A DNA stretch of 64,000 nt from Acidobacteriota bacterium (GTDB lineage: Bacteria > Acidobacteriota > UBA4820). Below, piece by piece: positions 1 to 8,944 of this stretch (the first letter of the stretch is position 1; each line of letters opens with the position of its first letter). The notes under the pieces are model-generated. The model saw only the letters and a list, made by a program, of their open reading frames with translations. It ran no database searches and was not told the DNA's origin. The stretch covers positions 1 to 64,000 of the forward strand of contig JAKQCT010000055.1 in NCBI GenBank assembly GCA_029559035.1. Reading direction: 5' to 3'. Made by a program: the position numbers and the translations under genes.

Positions 1-2765
1 CATCGTCTTCACTAAGTGGTTTTACCATTGTAAACGGAACGCTCTATTTCTCTGCGAACAACGGAACAAATGGATCAGAGCTTTGGAAAAGCGACGGAAC
101 AGAGGCAAGCACTGTTCTTGTGAAGGATATATATAGCGGGACCTCATCGTCTCAACCATATTATCTTACCAATGTAAACGGAACGCTTTATTTTTCCGCG
201 TCCAACGGAACAAATGGCAGAGAGCTATGGAAAACCGACGGGACATCTTCTGGTACTGTTCTTGTGAAGGATATTAATGGAACTTCGTCATCTTATCCAT
301 ATAATCTAATTAATGTAAATGGAACACTGTTTTTTACCGCGACAGACGGCACTACCGGGTCTGAACTATGGAGGAGCGACGGGACGCAGGATGGGACAGT
401 TAAGATCTCTCTTATAAACTCGGAATGTTCCACAATGGAATACTGTGAAATTGTTAGTACAGGAAATCGAGTATATTTTACGGCAGATTCAGACACATAC
501 GGACGGAGTCTTTGGGCTTACGATCTTTTGCCGCAGCCTTTATGTTCCGTGAATAATGCTGCGGACGACCTTTGCCCATGTGCCGACACGGGGGTTCGGA
601 TATCCTGGCCGCAGGACCCGGAAGCATGGAACGATGGCAGTGTTGGTGTAAGGACTTATGATATTAAAAGAGACGGAATAACAATAGCTAACAACCTTCC
701 TTATGGGACAATGGAATATGTTGACACGGAAGGGAACAACAATACGCCATATTTGTACCAGGTTAGTTACAGGAACGGAAATGGCGCGGCAGGATTGACC
801 GACGGGGTCATCGTAAATGACTTGTTATCACTATCACCGACGATCTCTTCAAGCATACCTGCATGTCCTACGGTGAACCTCACAACTCAAAACTACTCTA
901 CATATCAATGGTACAGAAACGGAACAGCTATTTTCGGCGCAACGAACCAGAGCTACGAGGTGGTGGCGCCTGGAAATTACTCCGTATTCGTGACAAATAC
1001 AAGCTGTGAAAATTGCTTTCAAATGAGCCCCGCAGTTACTGTTTACAATAATCCCGATATCCCCGCCATAACTGGAGATTCTGCCGGATGCGCTTCCGTG
1101 ATGCTCTCCACGGGAATGAACGTCGGCTACCAATGGATAAAAGATGGCGTGGACATCTTCGGCGCCACAGGCCAGCAATACTATGCGACTGAAAGCGGGA
1201 CTTTCAGCGTGCGCGTTAGTAACTCAGAAGGATGCACCGCGACATCTACAGGGAAGAGCATTGTTATTCATCCGTTGCCGGTTCCAATCGTGGACGGTCC
1301 ATCTTCCGGGTGTGATCTTGTTGTTCTTTCAACCGGAAGCTTCGCGAGTTACCAGTGGAAGAAAGATGGGGTTGATATTTCCGGGGAGGTAAATCAAAAC
1401 TACACTGCGACGCAGAGCGGCACATTCAGCGTGAGAGTAATAACGGGTGATGGATGCACAGGAACTTCAACCGGTAAATCCGTCGAAATATCCAGCACCC
1501 CAACCCCCACTATTATCGGTGAAGCAAGCGATTGCGGATCAGTAATCCTTTCGACCGAATCCTTTAATAGCTATCAGTGGATAAAGGAGGGTGTTGATAT
1601 TCCGGGGGCCACGGCCCAGTCATTCACCGCATCTGAAACAGGAACATATGCCGTGAGAGTGGGAACCAGTGAAATCTGCGAGGCCACCTCTCCAGGGAGG
1701 AGCATCGAAATATTTCCGTTGCCGGTTCCAATCGTGGATGGCCCATCTTCCGGGTGTGATCTAGTTGTTCTTTCAACCGGAAGCTTCGCGAGTTACCAGT
1801 GGATTAAAGATGGGATTGATATTCCCGGAGAGGTAAATCAAAGCTGCACTGCGACGCAGAGCGGCACTTTCAGCGTGAGAGTGACCAATGCCGACAGCTG
1901 TGTCGGCGTTTCTTCAGGAAAGGCCCTCACCGTGTTTTCATCCCCATCTCCATCGCCTGCTGTTGATGGTTTGGACAGCGGGTGCGGCACCGTTATCCTC
2001 TCCTGTCAGAGTTACGCAGCCTACCAGTGGATCATTAATGGAGGCGATATTCCCGGCGCCACAGCGCAATTCTACAATGCCCCGATAAGCGGCAACTACT
2101 CGGTCAGGGTATCAAACAGCGATGGATGCGTATCCACATCCCCCAGCAGAAGCATAACCATATTCCCGGTCCCCGAACCTAATATTTCCGGCGATCATTT
2201 CAACACTTGTCCGGCAACTTCTATCCCGCTTTCGACGGGAGCCTTCGATTCATACCAGTGGTACTTAAATAACAACCAGATTCCCGGCGCTGTTGATCAA
2301 ATGGTCAATGCAGGAACTTCAGGCAGCTACAAAGTTCAAGTTACGAATCAGGAGGGATGCATGGCATTTTCCAGCAACTTCCAGGTTTTCATCGACTTCT
2401 GCCCTCAATCGGAGGTTTCCCCTTCAGGTGCGGTATATCCTTTGATCTTGGCAAAGGATTCTGCCTCATCAACGGGGTTCTACATTTACTTTCAGCGGCT
2501 CGATACTCTCGACGGTTACAACATCTACGAGGGAGACATCGTTTCTCCGTGGGACGGGATCTATCACCATGAGAACAAGCCGGGCAACATCTGTCAGGCA
2601 ACAGTTGAGGATCTCGGAATAGGGAAGATGCGGGCGGAGATCAGCCCCGGCGAAGGCAATCATTACTATCTCGTAACTGCGCATGGCGATGGAATTGAAG
2701 GTCCCAGCGGGTATGATTCTCAGGGTGTCGAAATAGATCCTCTTCAGAATACCTGCACACCCTAG
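1..2765 (+). CDS. Secreted ELWK-repeat / Ig-like repeat protein, 5'-truncated
   Basis: The reading frame is open from the first complete codon (base 3), so the true start lies before the window. The visible part begins with ELWK-type repeats (core SELWKSDGT, RELWKTDGT, SELWRSDGT), about 45 residues each, as found in secreted bacterial repeat proteins. At bases 540-830 there is an FnIII-like module (DTGVRISW ... PYLYQVSYRNG). It is followed by seven Ig-like repeats with a period of about 74 residues, each marked by (S/T/G/A)YQW and SVRV. The extreme C-terminus (bases 2430-2765) resembles the end of the kelch protein at 34-36.7 kb. No sorting signal or C-terminal membrane anchor is visible. The role is probably extracellular or cell-surface binding; the ligand is unknown. 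The repeat architecture is clear, the function is inference. Confidence 0.85.
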   Translation, partial: SSSLSGFTIVNGTLYFSANNGTNGSELWKSDGTEASTVLVKDIYSGTSSSQPYYLTNVNGTLYFSASNGTNGRELWKTDGTSSGTVLVKDINGTSSSYPYNLINVNGTLFFTATDGTTGSELWRSDGTQDGTVKISLINSECSTMEYCEIVSTGNRVYFTADSDTYGRSLWAYDLLPQPLCSVNNAADDLCPCADTGVRISWPQDPEAWNDGSVGVRTYDIKRDGITIANNLPYGTMEYVDTEGNNNTPYLYQVSYRNGNGAAGLTDGVIVNDLLSLSPTISSSIPACPTVNLTTQNYSTYQWYRNGTAIFGATNQSYEVVAPGNYSVFVTNTSCENCFQMSPAVTVYNNPDIPAITGDSAGCASVMLSTGMNVGYQWIKDGVDIFGATGQQYYATESGTFSVRVSNSEGCTATSTGKSIVIHPLPVPIVDGPSSGCDLVVLSTGSFASYQWKKDGVDISGEVNQNYTATQSGTFSVRVITGDGCTGTSTGKSVEISSTPTPTIIGEASDCGSVILSTESFNSYQWIKEGVDIPGATAQSFTASETGTYAVRVGTSEICEATSPGRSIEIFPLPVPIVDGPSSGCDLVVLSTGSFASYQWIKDGIDIPGEVNQSCTATQSGTFSVRVTNADSCVGVSSGKALTVFSSPSPSPAVDGLDSGCGTVILSCQSYAAYQWIINGGDIPGATAQFYNAPISGNYSVRVSNSDGCVSTSPSRSITIFPVPEPNISGDHFNTCPATSIPLSTGAFDSYQWYLNNNQIPGAVDQMVNAGTSGSYKVQVTNQEGCMAFSSNFQVFIDFCPQSEVSPSGAVYPLILAKDSASSTGFYIYFQRLDTLDGYNIYEGDIVSPWDGIYHHENKPGNICQATVEDLGIGKMRAEISPGEGNHYYLVTAHGDGIEGPSGYDSQGVEIDPLQNTCTP

Positions 2766-3055
2766 AGATAGCTTTTTAAGGAACGGGAAAAGAAAGCTAC
2801 CCGAGCTGGGCCGTAGGTACTGCCGGAATTGAAAAAGGAAAAGTAGCCGCGCCCTTCACGGGCGCGCCTGAGGTCATAAAAAGACTTGCCTACCTTCAGC
2901 CTTCAGCCTGTATTAGCCAAAAGGCGACAATGTTGTGCCCAAAGACGACTTCACGTCGCGAAAGGGCACATTCCTATCCAGGGGGGTATTCAGCGAGCGA
3001 GCTGGCGAGCGGAGCGCCTAAGAGGGGAGCGGAGCGCTCCCTTCTTGGGAACGCT
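2766..3055. other. Convergent intergenic region with hairpins and repeats
   Basis: No gene is apparent between two convergent genes. A perfect 7-bp G+C hairpin (CGCGCCC, bases 2848-2854, with GGGCGCG, 2860-2866) has no T-run and may be a weak terminator. Bases 2894-2907 are two tandem CTTCAGC heptamers. The rest is copy A of the dispersed hairpin repeat described separately. Confidence 0.6.
2953..3049 (-). repeat. Dispersed hairpin repeat, copy A
   Basis: The stem AAGAGGGGAGCG (3020-3031) pairs with CGCTCCCTTCTT (3035-3046) across a GAG loop with one G-T pair, and can be extended to 3017-3049. The flanks (GGGCACATTCC, CCAGGGGGGT.TTCAGCG) match, in inverted orientation, the units at 32.45 kb and 56.05 kb. 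It begins 7 bases after the stop of the leftward ArnD-like gene, so it could act on that transcript's 3' end. No T-tract follows, so it is not a standard terminator. Confidence 0.7.
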
Positions 3056-4129
3056 TCACACTTCCAGCATCTGGATGGTGACCTCGCGCCTGCGTCCTTC
3101 CACGAGGCCGTAGGAGAGGGTGCAGCGGGGGAGGGGAGCGGGCTCGGCGAGCCTGAGCCCGAGCAGCTCGCGGAGTGAGGCGAAGGCGAATCCTTCCTTC
3201 GATGCCTTTTCCAGGAACCCTGCGAACTCTCCTGCGAATGCGATCCCGTCGTAAAGCGGGCTGACCTCAAGCACCGGGTATTTCTGTATTGACGATTCCT
3301 TCAGGATGAACTCGTAAAAGGATCTTTCGTCCCCGTTGCCGGCGGCGAGCCACTCGGTGACCGTCGGCAGGGTTACCGGGACCTGCGGGGTTTTCATCAC
3401 TCTCGGATCGATCACGGGAAGGAACGGGTCGGTCCCCCTGCAGTCGCTCGCGAAATCGAAGGCGAAATTCTCCTGCAGGAGGATGGTCGCGTTGGAACAA
3501 AGGAAGAAGGGGGCGGCGAATGAACGCGCCCTGATACGGAGCAGGTCTTCGAACTCGGAGAGGCCCCGTTCGTAATTGAGAGCCACGGCGTCCTCGTTTC
3601 TCGAAGAAACGGCGGACTTCCATTTCGCGGGAGAGAAACCGTAGAGACCGGCATCGTGCCCTTTCCTTATTATCTCGGAAGCGGCCTCGGACAGCCCACC
3701 GGAAACGGGGCGGGGAGGGGAGAGAAGCCCCGAGTACGCCGTTTTGAATCCTTCACGCCTCACTTTTTGTGTTCTCGAGTTTTCCGAATGGAATGAAGGA
3801 TCGAGGAGAGAGAGGAAGGATTCGCCCCTCGAATCGTTGCCGCATGCCATGAAGAAGGACGAGAGGGCCGAATTGGCTCCGTAGATGTCGAGAAGAGGCC
3901 TTACTCCCTCTTCGAGCGCTCTCCTGGTGTCGACGACCGTCTTCAGGCCGATGACCTTCTTTCCGCCGAGTCCCGGCCTGAAGGGGTACTTGTCCTTCGA
4001 TTCTATCTTCACGTCCTCGAGCTTTCTCTTCTTCTCTTCGCGCCCGCCCTCTTCGATCGGCGGCTGGTAGAGGCTCTTCCTGATCTTCTCCTTGTCAAGC
4101 GGTTTAAGGCCGAAAAGTCTCCCGAACAT
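3056..4129 (-). CDS. ArnD-like polysaccharide deacetylase homologue, probably inactive
   Basis: A 357-residue protein. Residues 227-239 (ASDCRGTDPFLPV) and 247-256 (TPQVPVTLPT) match the conserved core of ArnD, the NodB-family deformylase acting on undecaprenyl-phosphate formamido-arabinose. The NodB metal site appears lost. The ArnD DVDT motif reads VVDT (65-68). The H-x-W-D-H-H segment is replaced by YGFSPAKW (163-170). The late YTIHAE motif reads LEVSPLYDG (287-295). The first 55 residues are charged and lack homology I recognise. It is the last gene of a four-gene operon and starts 5 bases after the stop of the ClpB-like gene. The family assignment is by motif; loss of catalysis is inferred. 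It may be a carbohydrate-binding or scaffold pseudoenzyme. Confidence 0.75.
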   Translation of the reverse strand: MFGRLFGLKPLDKEKIRKSLYQPPIEEGGREEKKRKLEDVKIESKDKYPFRPGLGGKKVIGLKTVVDTRRALEEGVRPLLDIYGANSALSSFFMACGNDSRGESFLSLLDPSFHSENSRTQKVRREGFKTAYSGLLSPPRPVSGGLSEAASEIIRKGHDAGLYGFSPAKWKSAVSSRNEDAVALNYERGLSEFEDLLRIRARSFAAPFFLCSNATILLQENFAFDFASDCRGTDPFLPVIDPRVMKTPQVPVTLPTVTEWLAAGNGDERSFYEFILKESSIQKYPVLEVSPLYDGIAFAGEFAGFLEKASKEGFAFASLRELLGLRLAEPAPLPRCTLSYGLVEGRRREVTIQMLEV

Positions 4130-4134
4130 CCTGC

Positions 4135-7100
4135 TTACCTCTCGTCAGATTCTTTTTCGTCGCTGCCGGCGCCGTTCTGCGACAACTCGTTCTCGTTCTC
4201 CTCGCGGTCCAGAAGCGAGATGGAAAGGCCGCCGCCGCTTCTCTCAACGAAAACCACCCCTTTTTCGTGCCACAGCGGGTCGAGCGCCTTCATGGCCAGG
4301 GGTTCCGCCACCTCGCGCCTGATGACGCGGGCGAGGTTCCTCGCGCCGTATTCGTAAGAGTACCCGGCTTCCGCCAGGTATTCCCTCGCCCCCGGGCTGA
4401 GCCTGAGATCCTTGCCCTCGTTGGCGAGCTTTCTCAGGAGCTCTTCGAGCTCGAGGTCGATTATCCTGATGACGTCGCCCTGGGAGAGGGGGTTGAAGAC
4501 GACGATCTCGTCTATCCTGTTGAGGAACTCGGGAGTGAAGAACTGGCGGACCTCCTTCATGATCTGGGCCTTCTCGTCCGTCATGATGTTCCTGGACTGG
4601 AAGCCCACCTTCGACCTCGTGAAGACATCAGTTCCGAGGTTGCTGGTCATTATGACAGTCGCGTGGTTGAACCTGACCGTACGCCCCCTGCCGTCCGTCA
4701 GCCTTCCGGCGTCGAAGATCTGGAGGAAAAGGTTCAGCACCTGCGGGTCGGCTTTTTCTATCTCGTCGAAGAGCATCACCGAGTATGGGTTCTTCCGTAT
4801 CTTATCGGTGAGCTGGTTTGGGTCGTAGTAGCCGACATATCCGGGGGAGGTCCCTATGAGCCTGGAGGTGGAGATCCTCTCCATGTACTCGCTCATGTCT
4901 ATCCTTATCAGCTTGTCCTCGTCCCCGAAGAGCACCTTCGCGAGAGTCTTGGCGAGCTCGGTCTTCCCGACGCCAGTGGGTCCGACGAACAGAAGCACTC
5001 CGTCTGGGCGGTAAGGGTGGAGGTCGTAGCCGAGCTTGCATGCCCTCACCACCCGCGACACTTTGCTTATGGCGTCGTCCTGCCCCACGACGCTCTCGGC
5101 CAGGTTCTGTTCGAGCGAGGCCAGCCGCTCGGGGGTAAGCCTGGAGAGCCTTTCGTAGCTGATGCCGGACATTTCGGAAAGAGTCTCGAGAATGTCGGAT
5201 TCGGTTACCGTCGCGGGAGACCTGCCGACGGATGACGAAAGGGCGCAGGAAGCGCAGGCCCTGTCCATCAGGTCTAGCGCGCTTTCGGGGAGCATCCTGT
5301 CGCCGACCGACATTTTCACTAGCTCGACGCATCCCTCGAAAAGCCCGTCCGGGACGGTCACGCCGTGAAAGTCCTCGTATGCCTTCTTCCTCGACGAGAT
5401 TATCTCCCTGACGACATCCTGCGGGAGCTCTTCCAGGTTCATAGTGTGGAAGAACTTGAGGAACGCGGGGTCCTTTTCGCGGATGTTGGAATACGCTTCG
5501 GGATCGGTCGTGCCGATGACGGTTATCGTTCCTTTCGCCAGGAAAGGCTTTATGAGGGAGGAGGAATCGAGTGCCGAGCCGCGCGAACTGCCCGAGCTCA
5601 CGAGCTGGTGGATGTTTTCGACGACAAGGATCTCGCCCTGTTCCTTGATCTTCTTGACGACCTCCAGGACCCTCTCTTCGAACTGCCCCCTGAAGCGAGC
5701 TCCGGCAATGAGGCTCCCGGCGATCAGCAGGAAGAACTTCCTCCCCCTGAGAGAGGCCGGTACCTCTCCGGTAAGGACCCTCTGGACCAGCTCCTCGACC
5801 AGGGAGGTCTTGCCCACGCCTGAGTCTCCCACTATGATTGCGTTCTTCTTGTCCCTGCAGGTAAGGATCTCGATGAGTATGTTCAGCTCTTCGCTCCTGC
5901 CGACAAGGGGTTCCCTCTGTTTCAAGGCTATCACGGAATTGAGGTTCTCGAGGAGGTCGTCGGAGGGGGGCTCCGGCCTTTCGATGCCGGCGGGCTTGGC
6001 TTCGGCCTTTCCCCTGAGAATGGTCCTCTTGGCCATCACTCCTGGATGGTAGGGGTTTATCGAGAGGCTTTTCTCGTAGGCGCGGTTGGCTCTCGCCCAG
6101 TCTCCCTTCGCAGCGAAAATGTCGCCCAGCGTCACGTAACCTTCGTCGCTCACGGGGAACCTCTCCAGCAGCTTGTTGATCACCGCCGCCGCCTGCTGGA
6201 GGCTGTTGCCCGCTTCGTAGGATCTCGCCAGTTCGTGGTAGAGGACGGGGAGGTCCGGCCTGACCGCGAGGGCGAGCTCGAGCTCGGCCGCCGCACGGAG
6301 GTATTCCCCCTCCTTGTTCAGCTGAACGGAGTTGATGCAATGTGTGAGCGCCGACGCGAAGATAAGGACCTCCCTGTTCTGCGACCCTCCGAGGCGGTAG
6401 AAGGCGAGGGCGTCATCGTAGGCGCCCTGCCTGAACAGGATCTCTCCGAACTCTATGAGCAGGCTCGGCGAAAGCAGGAGCCGGTAGCCGGGCTCGTCTA
6501 TGCCGCGGTAGAACGCGCCCTCCTTCGTGAGCATCCTGAGGACGAAAGAGTGGCCGTTCTCGTTGTGCAGGAAAGGGTAGAGGCAGAGGGGCTGCCCCAC
6601 TTCCGGGACGAAGTAGAGGCCTTCCTTGACCTGGTGCGATACGGTCCTGATCTTCGATACCGGCGGGCCGTCCTTCGACAGCGGTATGACCTCGGGGCCG
6701 TCGGGCACATTCTGGGAAGGCTTCAGGTGAGCCACGACGGGGGTCCAGTTGTTGACCAGGAAAGTCATGGCCTCGAATAAGATCCTCTCCGCCTCCGGGG
6801 CGTTCCTCTTGTCGCGTTCAAGAAGCGAGAATTGGTTGAACTCGTCAAGTATCTGGAGGTACTTTTTCAGGTAGAGGGGTATGAGGTCCTTTCCGGGGAA
6901 TCTTACGGGAAAGACCTGCCCGAAAAGAGGCCTGTACCTGGCGAAGAGCTGCGACTGGAACTTCACTATGTTGGGTACGGAAGGGTCGTGCAGGAAGGTC
7001 GTGGCGGATTGGGCAAGCTCTCTCGCGTAAACCCGCCTCTCGAGGTAGGCCGCAAGGCCTTCAAGCGCTATGAGATGGAACGATTCCGAGAGGACGCCGA

Positions 7101-7206
7101 AGCAGTTGTCGTGGAGGGTCCCCTCGTCGGCGTTTTCCGCGGCGAGGATGGTCCTGCCGTGCCGGTCGCCGAGGGTTTTCAGGAGGGCTGCCAGGGCCGC
7201 GTTCAT
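4135..7206 (-). CDS. TPR-ClpB-like double AAA+ ATPase with degenerate first ring
   Basis: A 1023-residue protein. Residues 1-245 match no family I recognise and TPR-like helices span about 245-395. AAA domain D1 has Walker A GDSGVGKTS (460-468) and pore loop RFRGQFEER, but its Walker B ends VVEN instead of IDE (528-531). The usual RRF arginine-finger segment reads LKFF (583-586). Domain D2 is intact: Walker A GPTGVGKTE (742-750), pore loop GYVGY (789-793), Walker B MLFDEIEK (811-818), arginine finger FLNR (894-897). The Clp N-domain and an obvious ClpB middle domain are absent. Its start overlaps the DUF6982 stop (ATGA), implying coupling. It is probably a specialised remodelling ATPase driven by D2; the substrate is unknown. 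It is not a housekeeping clpB. Confidence 0.85.
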   Translation of the reverse strand: MNAALAALLKTLGDRHGRTILAAENADEGTLHDNCFGVLSESFHLIALEGLAAYLERRVYARELAQSATTFLHDPSVPNIVKFQSQLFARYRPLFGQVFPVRFPGKDLIPLYLKKYLQILDEFNQFSLLERDKRNAPEAERILFEAMTFLVNNWTPVVAHLKPSQNVPDGPEVIPLSKDGPPVSKIRTVSHQVKEGLYFVPEVGQPLCLYPFLHNENGHSFVLRMLTKEGAFYRGIDEPGYRLLLSPSLLIEFGEILFRQGAYDDALAFYRLGGSQNREVLIFASALTHCINSVQLNKEGEYLRAAAELELALAVRPDLPVLYHELARSYEAGNSLQQAAAVINKLLERFPVSDEGYVTLGDIFAAKGDWARANRAYEKSLSINPYHPGVMAKRTILRGKAEAKPAGIERPEPPSDDLLENLNSVIALKQREPLVGRSEELNILIEILTCRDKKNAIIVGDSGVGKTSLVEELVQRVLTGEVPASLRGRKFFLLIAGSLIAGARFRGQFEERVLEVVKKIKEQGEILVVENIHQLVSSGSSRGSALDSSSLIKPFLAKGTITVIGTTDPEAYSNIREKDPAFLKFFHTMNLEELPQDVVREIISSRKKAYEDFHGVTVPDGLFEGCVELVKMSVGDRMLPESALDLMDRACASCALSSSVGRSPATVTESDILETLSEMSGISYERLSRLTPERLASLEQNLAESVVGQDDAISKVSRVVRACKLGYDLHPYRPDGVLLFVGPTGVGKTELAKTLAKVLFGDEDKLIRIDMSEYMERISTSRLIGTSPGYVGYYDPNQLTDKIRKNPYSVMLFDEIEKADPQVLNLFLQIFDAGRLTDGRGRTVRFNHATVIMTSNLGTDVFTRSKVGFQSRNIMTDEKAQIMKEVRQFFTPEFLNRIDEIVVFNPLSQGDVIRIIDLELEELLRKLANEGKDLRLSPGAREYLAEAGYSYEYGARNLARVIRREVAEPLAMKALDPLWHEKGVVFVERSGGGLSISLLDREENENELSQNGAGSDEKESDER

Positions 7207-7601
7207 TCAGGCTCCGGCGTCACCCTCAGATCGTCGCTCCTGACGATGAATACCTTCTCGTTGTTGTCAAGCGGATCGGCGGGGTAGAGGAAAAAACCGC
7301 TGTTCTCCTCGGCGAGGTTGAGCACCCTTCCCTTGATCACCTCTCCGTCGTGGAACGCGACGCTGAAGATCCTGCCGGCCCTGGGAGAACCCTCGCCGAA
7401 CTCCCTTCCCGCCTTGTAGTGCGGATTGCCGTCGAAGTCTTTCACGAAGAAAATGGCCTTCAGTTCGCTCAAGGGGAATTTAAGGACCTTTCCATCCTGG
7501 TCCAGAACCGTGATCTTGTGGAACGCGGCTGAGAAGGGAATCCTCGATGTACACCTGAGCATCGATCCGTCCCTTTTCCGGAGTATGAGCTTCTCGGCCA
7601 T
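7203..7601 (-). CDS. DUF6982-like small protein
   Basis: A 132-residue protein. The stretch LKAIFFVKDFDGNP followed by VAFHDGEVIKGRV and GFFLYPADPLDNNEKVF fits what I know of DUF6982, a small beta-rich domain often found alone or fused to PilZ-type domains. No signal peptide or membrane segment is seen. It sits between the PilB-like gene (9-base gap) and the ClpB-like gene (4-base overlap), so it is almost certainly co-expressed with both. The biochemical role is unknown. By association it may be a regulatory or adaptor module for the neighbouring ATPases (inference). Confidence 0.65.
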   Translation of the reverse strand: MAEKLILRKRDGSMLRCTSRIPFSAAFHKITVLDQDGKVLKFPLSELKAIFFVKDFDGNPHYKAGREFGEGSPRAGRIFSVAFHDGEVIKGRVLNLAEENSGFFLYPADPLDNNEKVFIVRSDDLRVTPEPE

Positions 7602-7610
7602 GGTATCCCC

Positions 7611-8834
7611 CTACAGGCTGTTCAGGACGTCCTCCAGAGTGGCCATGCCCGCCAGGGCCTTCTGGATGCCGTCCTTCTTCAGCGAGAACAATCCTTCCTT
7701 GTACGCCTGCGTCCTGACGGCCTGGATCGATTCTTTCGCGACGACCATCTTGTTCAGCTCTTCGCTCGGCTTGTAAAGCTCGAAAAGAGCGACGACACCC
7801 GAATACCCGGTGTTCTGGCATTGCGGACAGCCCTTCGCCTTATAGAAACGGGAGTTTTCCGGAAGCCTCAGCCCGAGCTCCCTCTGGATGGACTCGGTAG
7901 CCGGGTAGGCTTCGCGGCACGACGCGCAGAGACTGCGGACCAGCCTCTGGTTGATGATCGCCGTCAGCGACGCCGCGAGCAGGAAGGGCTGGATCCCCAT
8001 GTCGACTAGGTTCTGGATAGCGTTCACGGTGTCGTTCGCAGTCATCCTCGCGAGCACGACTCTTTTCGCGAAGGCCCCCTGGATAGTCACTCGGGCTTCG
8101 CTCTCGTTCGTGATGTCGCCTATATACGCTATGTCGGGCTCCTGTTTCATGAGGGAAGAAATGGCTTCCGCGAAGGTGAACTCACTCTTCTCGTCCGGCT
8201 TGCCCTGCACCATTCCGGGTATCTCGTACTTGACGACAGGGTCGTATCCCATCGCGAGCTGGTTCGGCTTGTAGACTTCGAGTATCGAAGCATAGAGAGT
8301 CGTCCTTTTTCCTGAGCCCGGAGGGCCGGTGACAAGGTAAAGCCCGGAACCCTTGGCGAGGGCCTTAGTGTATTCGACCAGGACCGACTGCATTATCCCC
8401 AGCTGGGAAAGGCGCATCGTGGCGCTCTGCTTGTAGGAGATCTTGATTATTATCGCTTCGCCGAAGAGCGTGGGGAGAAGATGGACATAAAGCTCGAGCT
8501 TCTTTTCCCCCTTCTGGCTCTTGAAGAACCCGCTCTGGGGGATCTTGTTCTTCGTGATGTCCATGCCGCCTAGCACCTTGAGGCGGTTGGCCACGTTGCC
8601 TTTCAGCTTGTCCTCGACTTTTCCGACCTCGTGAAGGGCCGTGCCCTCCCTCCTTCGGATCAGGTATCCTTCGGGGCCCGGCTCGAAGTGGACTTCGGTG
8701 GAATTGGATTCGATGGCGTCCGCTATGATCTTGTCCACTTCCTGGATGACATTTTTCTCTTCGGCAGCGTTCTTGAGCATGCTGCCGGGTTCCATGGGTT
8801 TCTTTTGCGGTTCGAAAGTGATCTTATCGGCCAT
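7611..8834 (-). CDS. GspE/PilB-family ATPase homologue with altered catalytic motifs
   Basis: A 407-residue protein of the type II/IV secretion ATPase fold. It keeps the N2-like segment (EVHFEPGPEGYLIRRREG), Walker A GPPGSGKRT (170-178), a C-x2-C pair at 303/306 and a second at 336/339 (zinc tetracysteine of PilB/GspE). The MshEN/N1 domain is missing. Key motifs are changed: the Asp box reads GYDPVV, Walker B GEIRD reads GDITN (239-243), and the TGH...LHTND His box reads AKRVVLARMTAND (256-268). ATP binding is therefore likely while hydrolysis may be weakened (inference). No other pilus or secretion component is nearby. It is the first gene of a four-gene leftward operon, 110 bases after truD. 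Confidence 0.8.
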   Translation of the reverse strand: MADKITFEPQKKPMEPGSMLKNAAEEKNVIQEVDKIIADAIESNSTEVHFEPGPEGYLIRRREGTALHEVGKVEDKLKGNVANRLKVLGGMDITKNKIPQSGFFKSQKGEKKLELYVHLLPTLFGEAIIIKISYKQSATMRLSQLGIMQSVLVEYTKALAKGSGLYLVTGPPGSGKRTTLYASILEVYKPNQLAMGYDPVVKYEIPGMVQGKPDEKSEFTFAEAISSLMKQEPDIAYIGDITNESEARVTIQGAFAKRVVLARMTANDTVNAIQNLVDMGIQPFLLAASLTAIINQRLVRSLCASCREAYPATESIQRELGLRLPENSRFYKAKGCPQCQNTGYSGVVALFELYKPSEELNKMVVAKESIQAVRTQAYKEGLFSLKKDGIQKALAGMATLEDVLNSL

Positions 8835-8944
8835 CTCTCCGCTCCTTCGTCACGATAATTATACCTCCGCAGGAAAAAAACCGCCATACCGGATTTATCC
8901 GGGGAAGGATCTCGATTGTCAAGTGATAACACGGGGAGAAAGGA

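Noticed and set aside
2848-2866. Rho-independent terminator after the first gene
   Set aside because: Good stem but no T-run; kept only as a hairpin in the intergenic note.
4267-5235. Long plus-strand reading frame opposite the ClpB-like gene
   Set aside because: Shadow of a high-GC coding strand. The opposite frame has clear AAA+ motifs and this one has none.
4802-6340. 512-codon minus-strand frame inside the ClpB-like gene
   Set aside because: Arg/Gly/Pro-rich, low-plausibility composition; alternative frame of the real gene.
7611-8834. Type IV pilus or type II secretion locus
   Set aside because: Only a degenerate ATPase is present; no pilins, platform protein, secretin or peptidase nearby.
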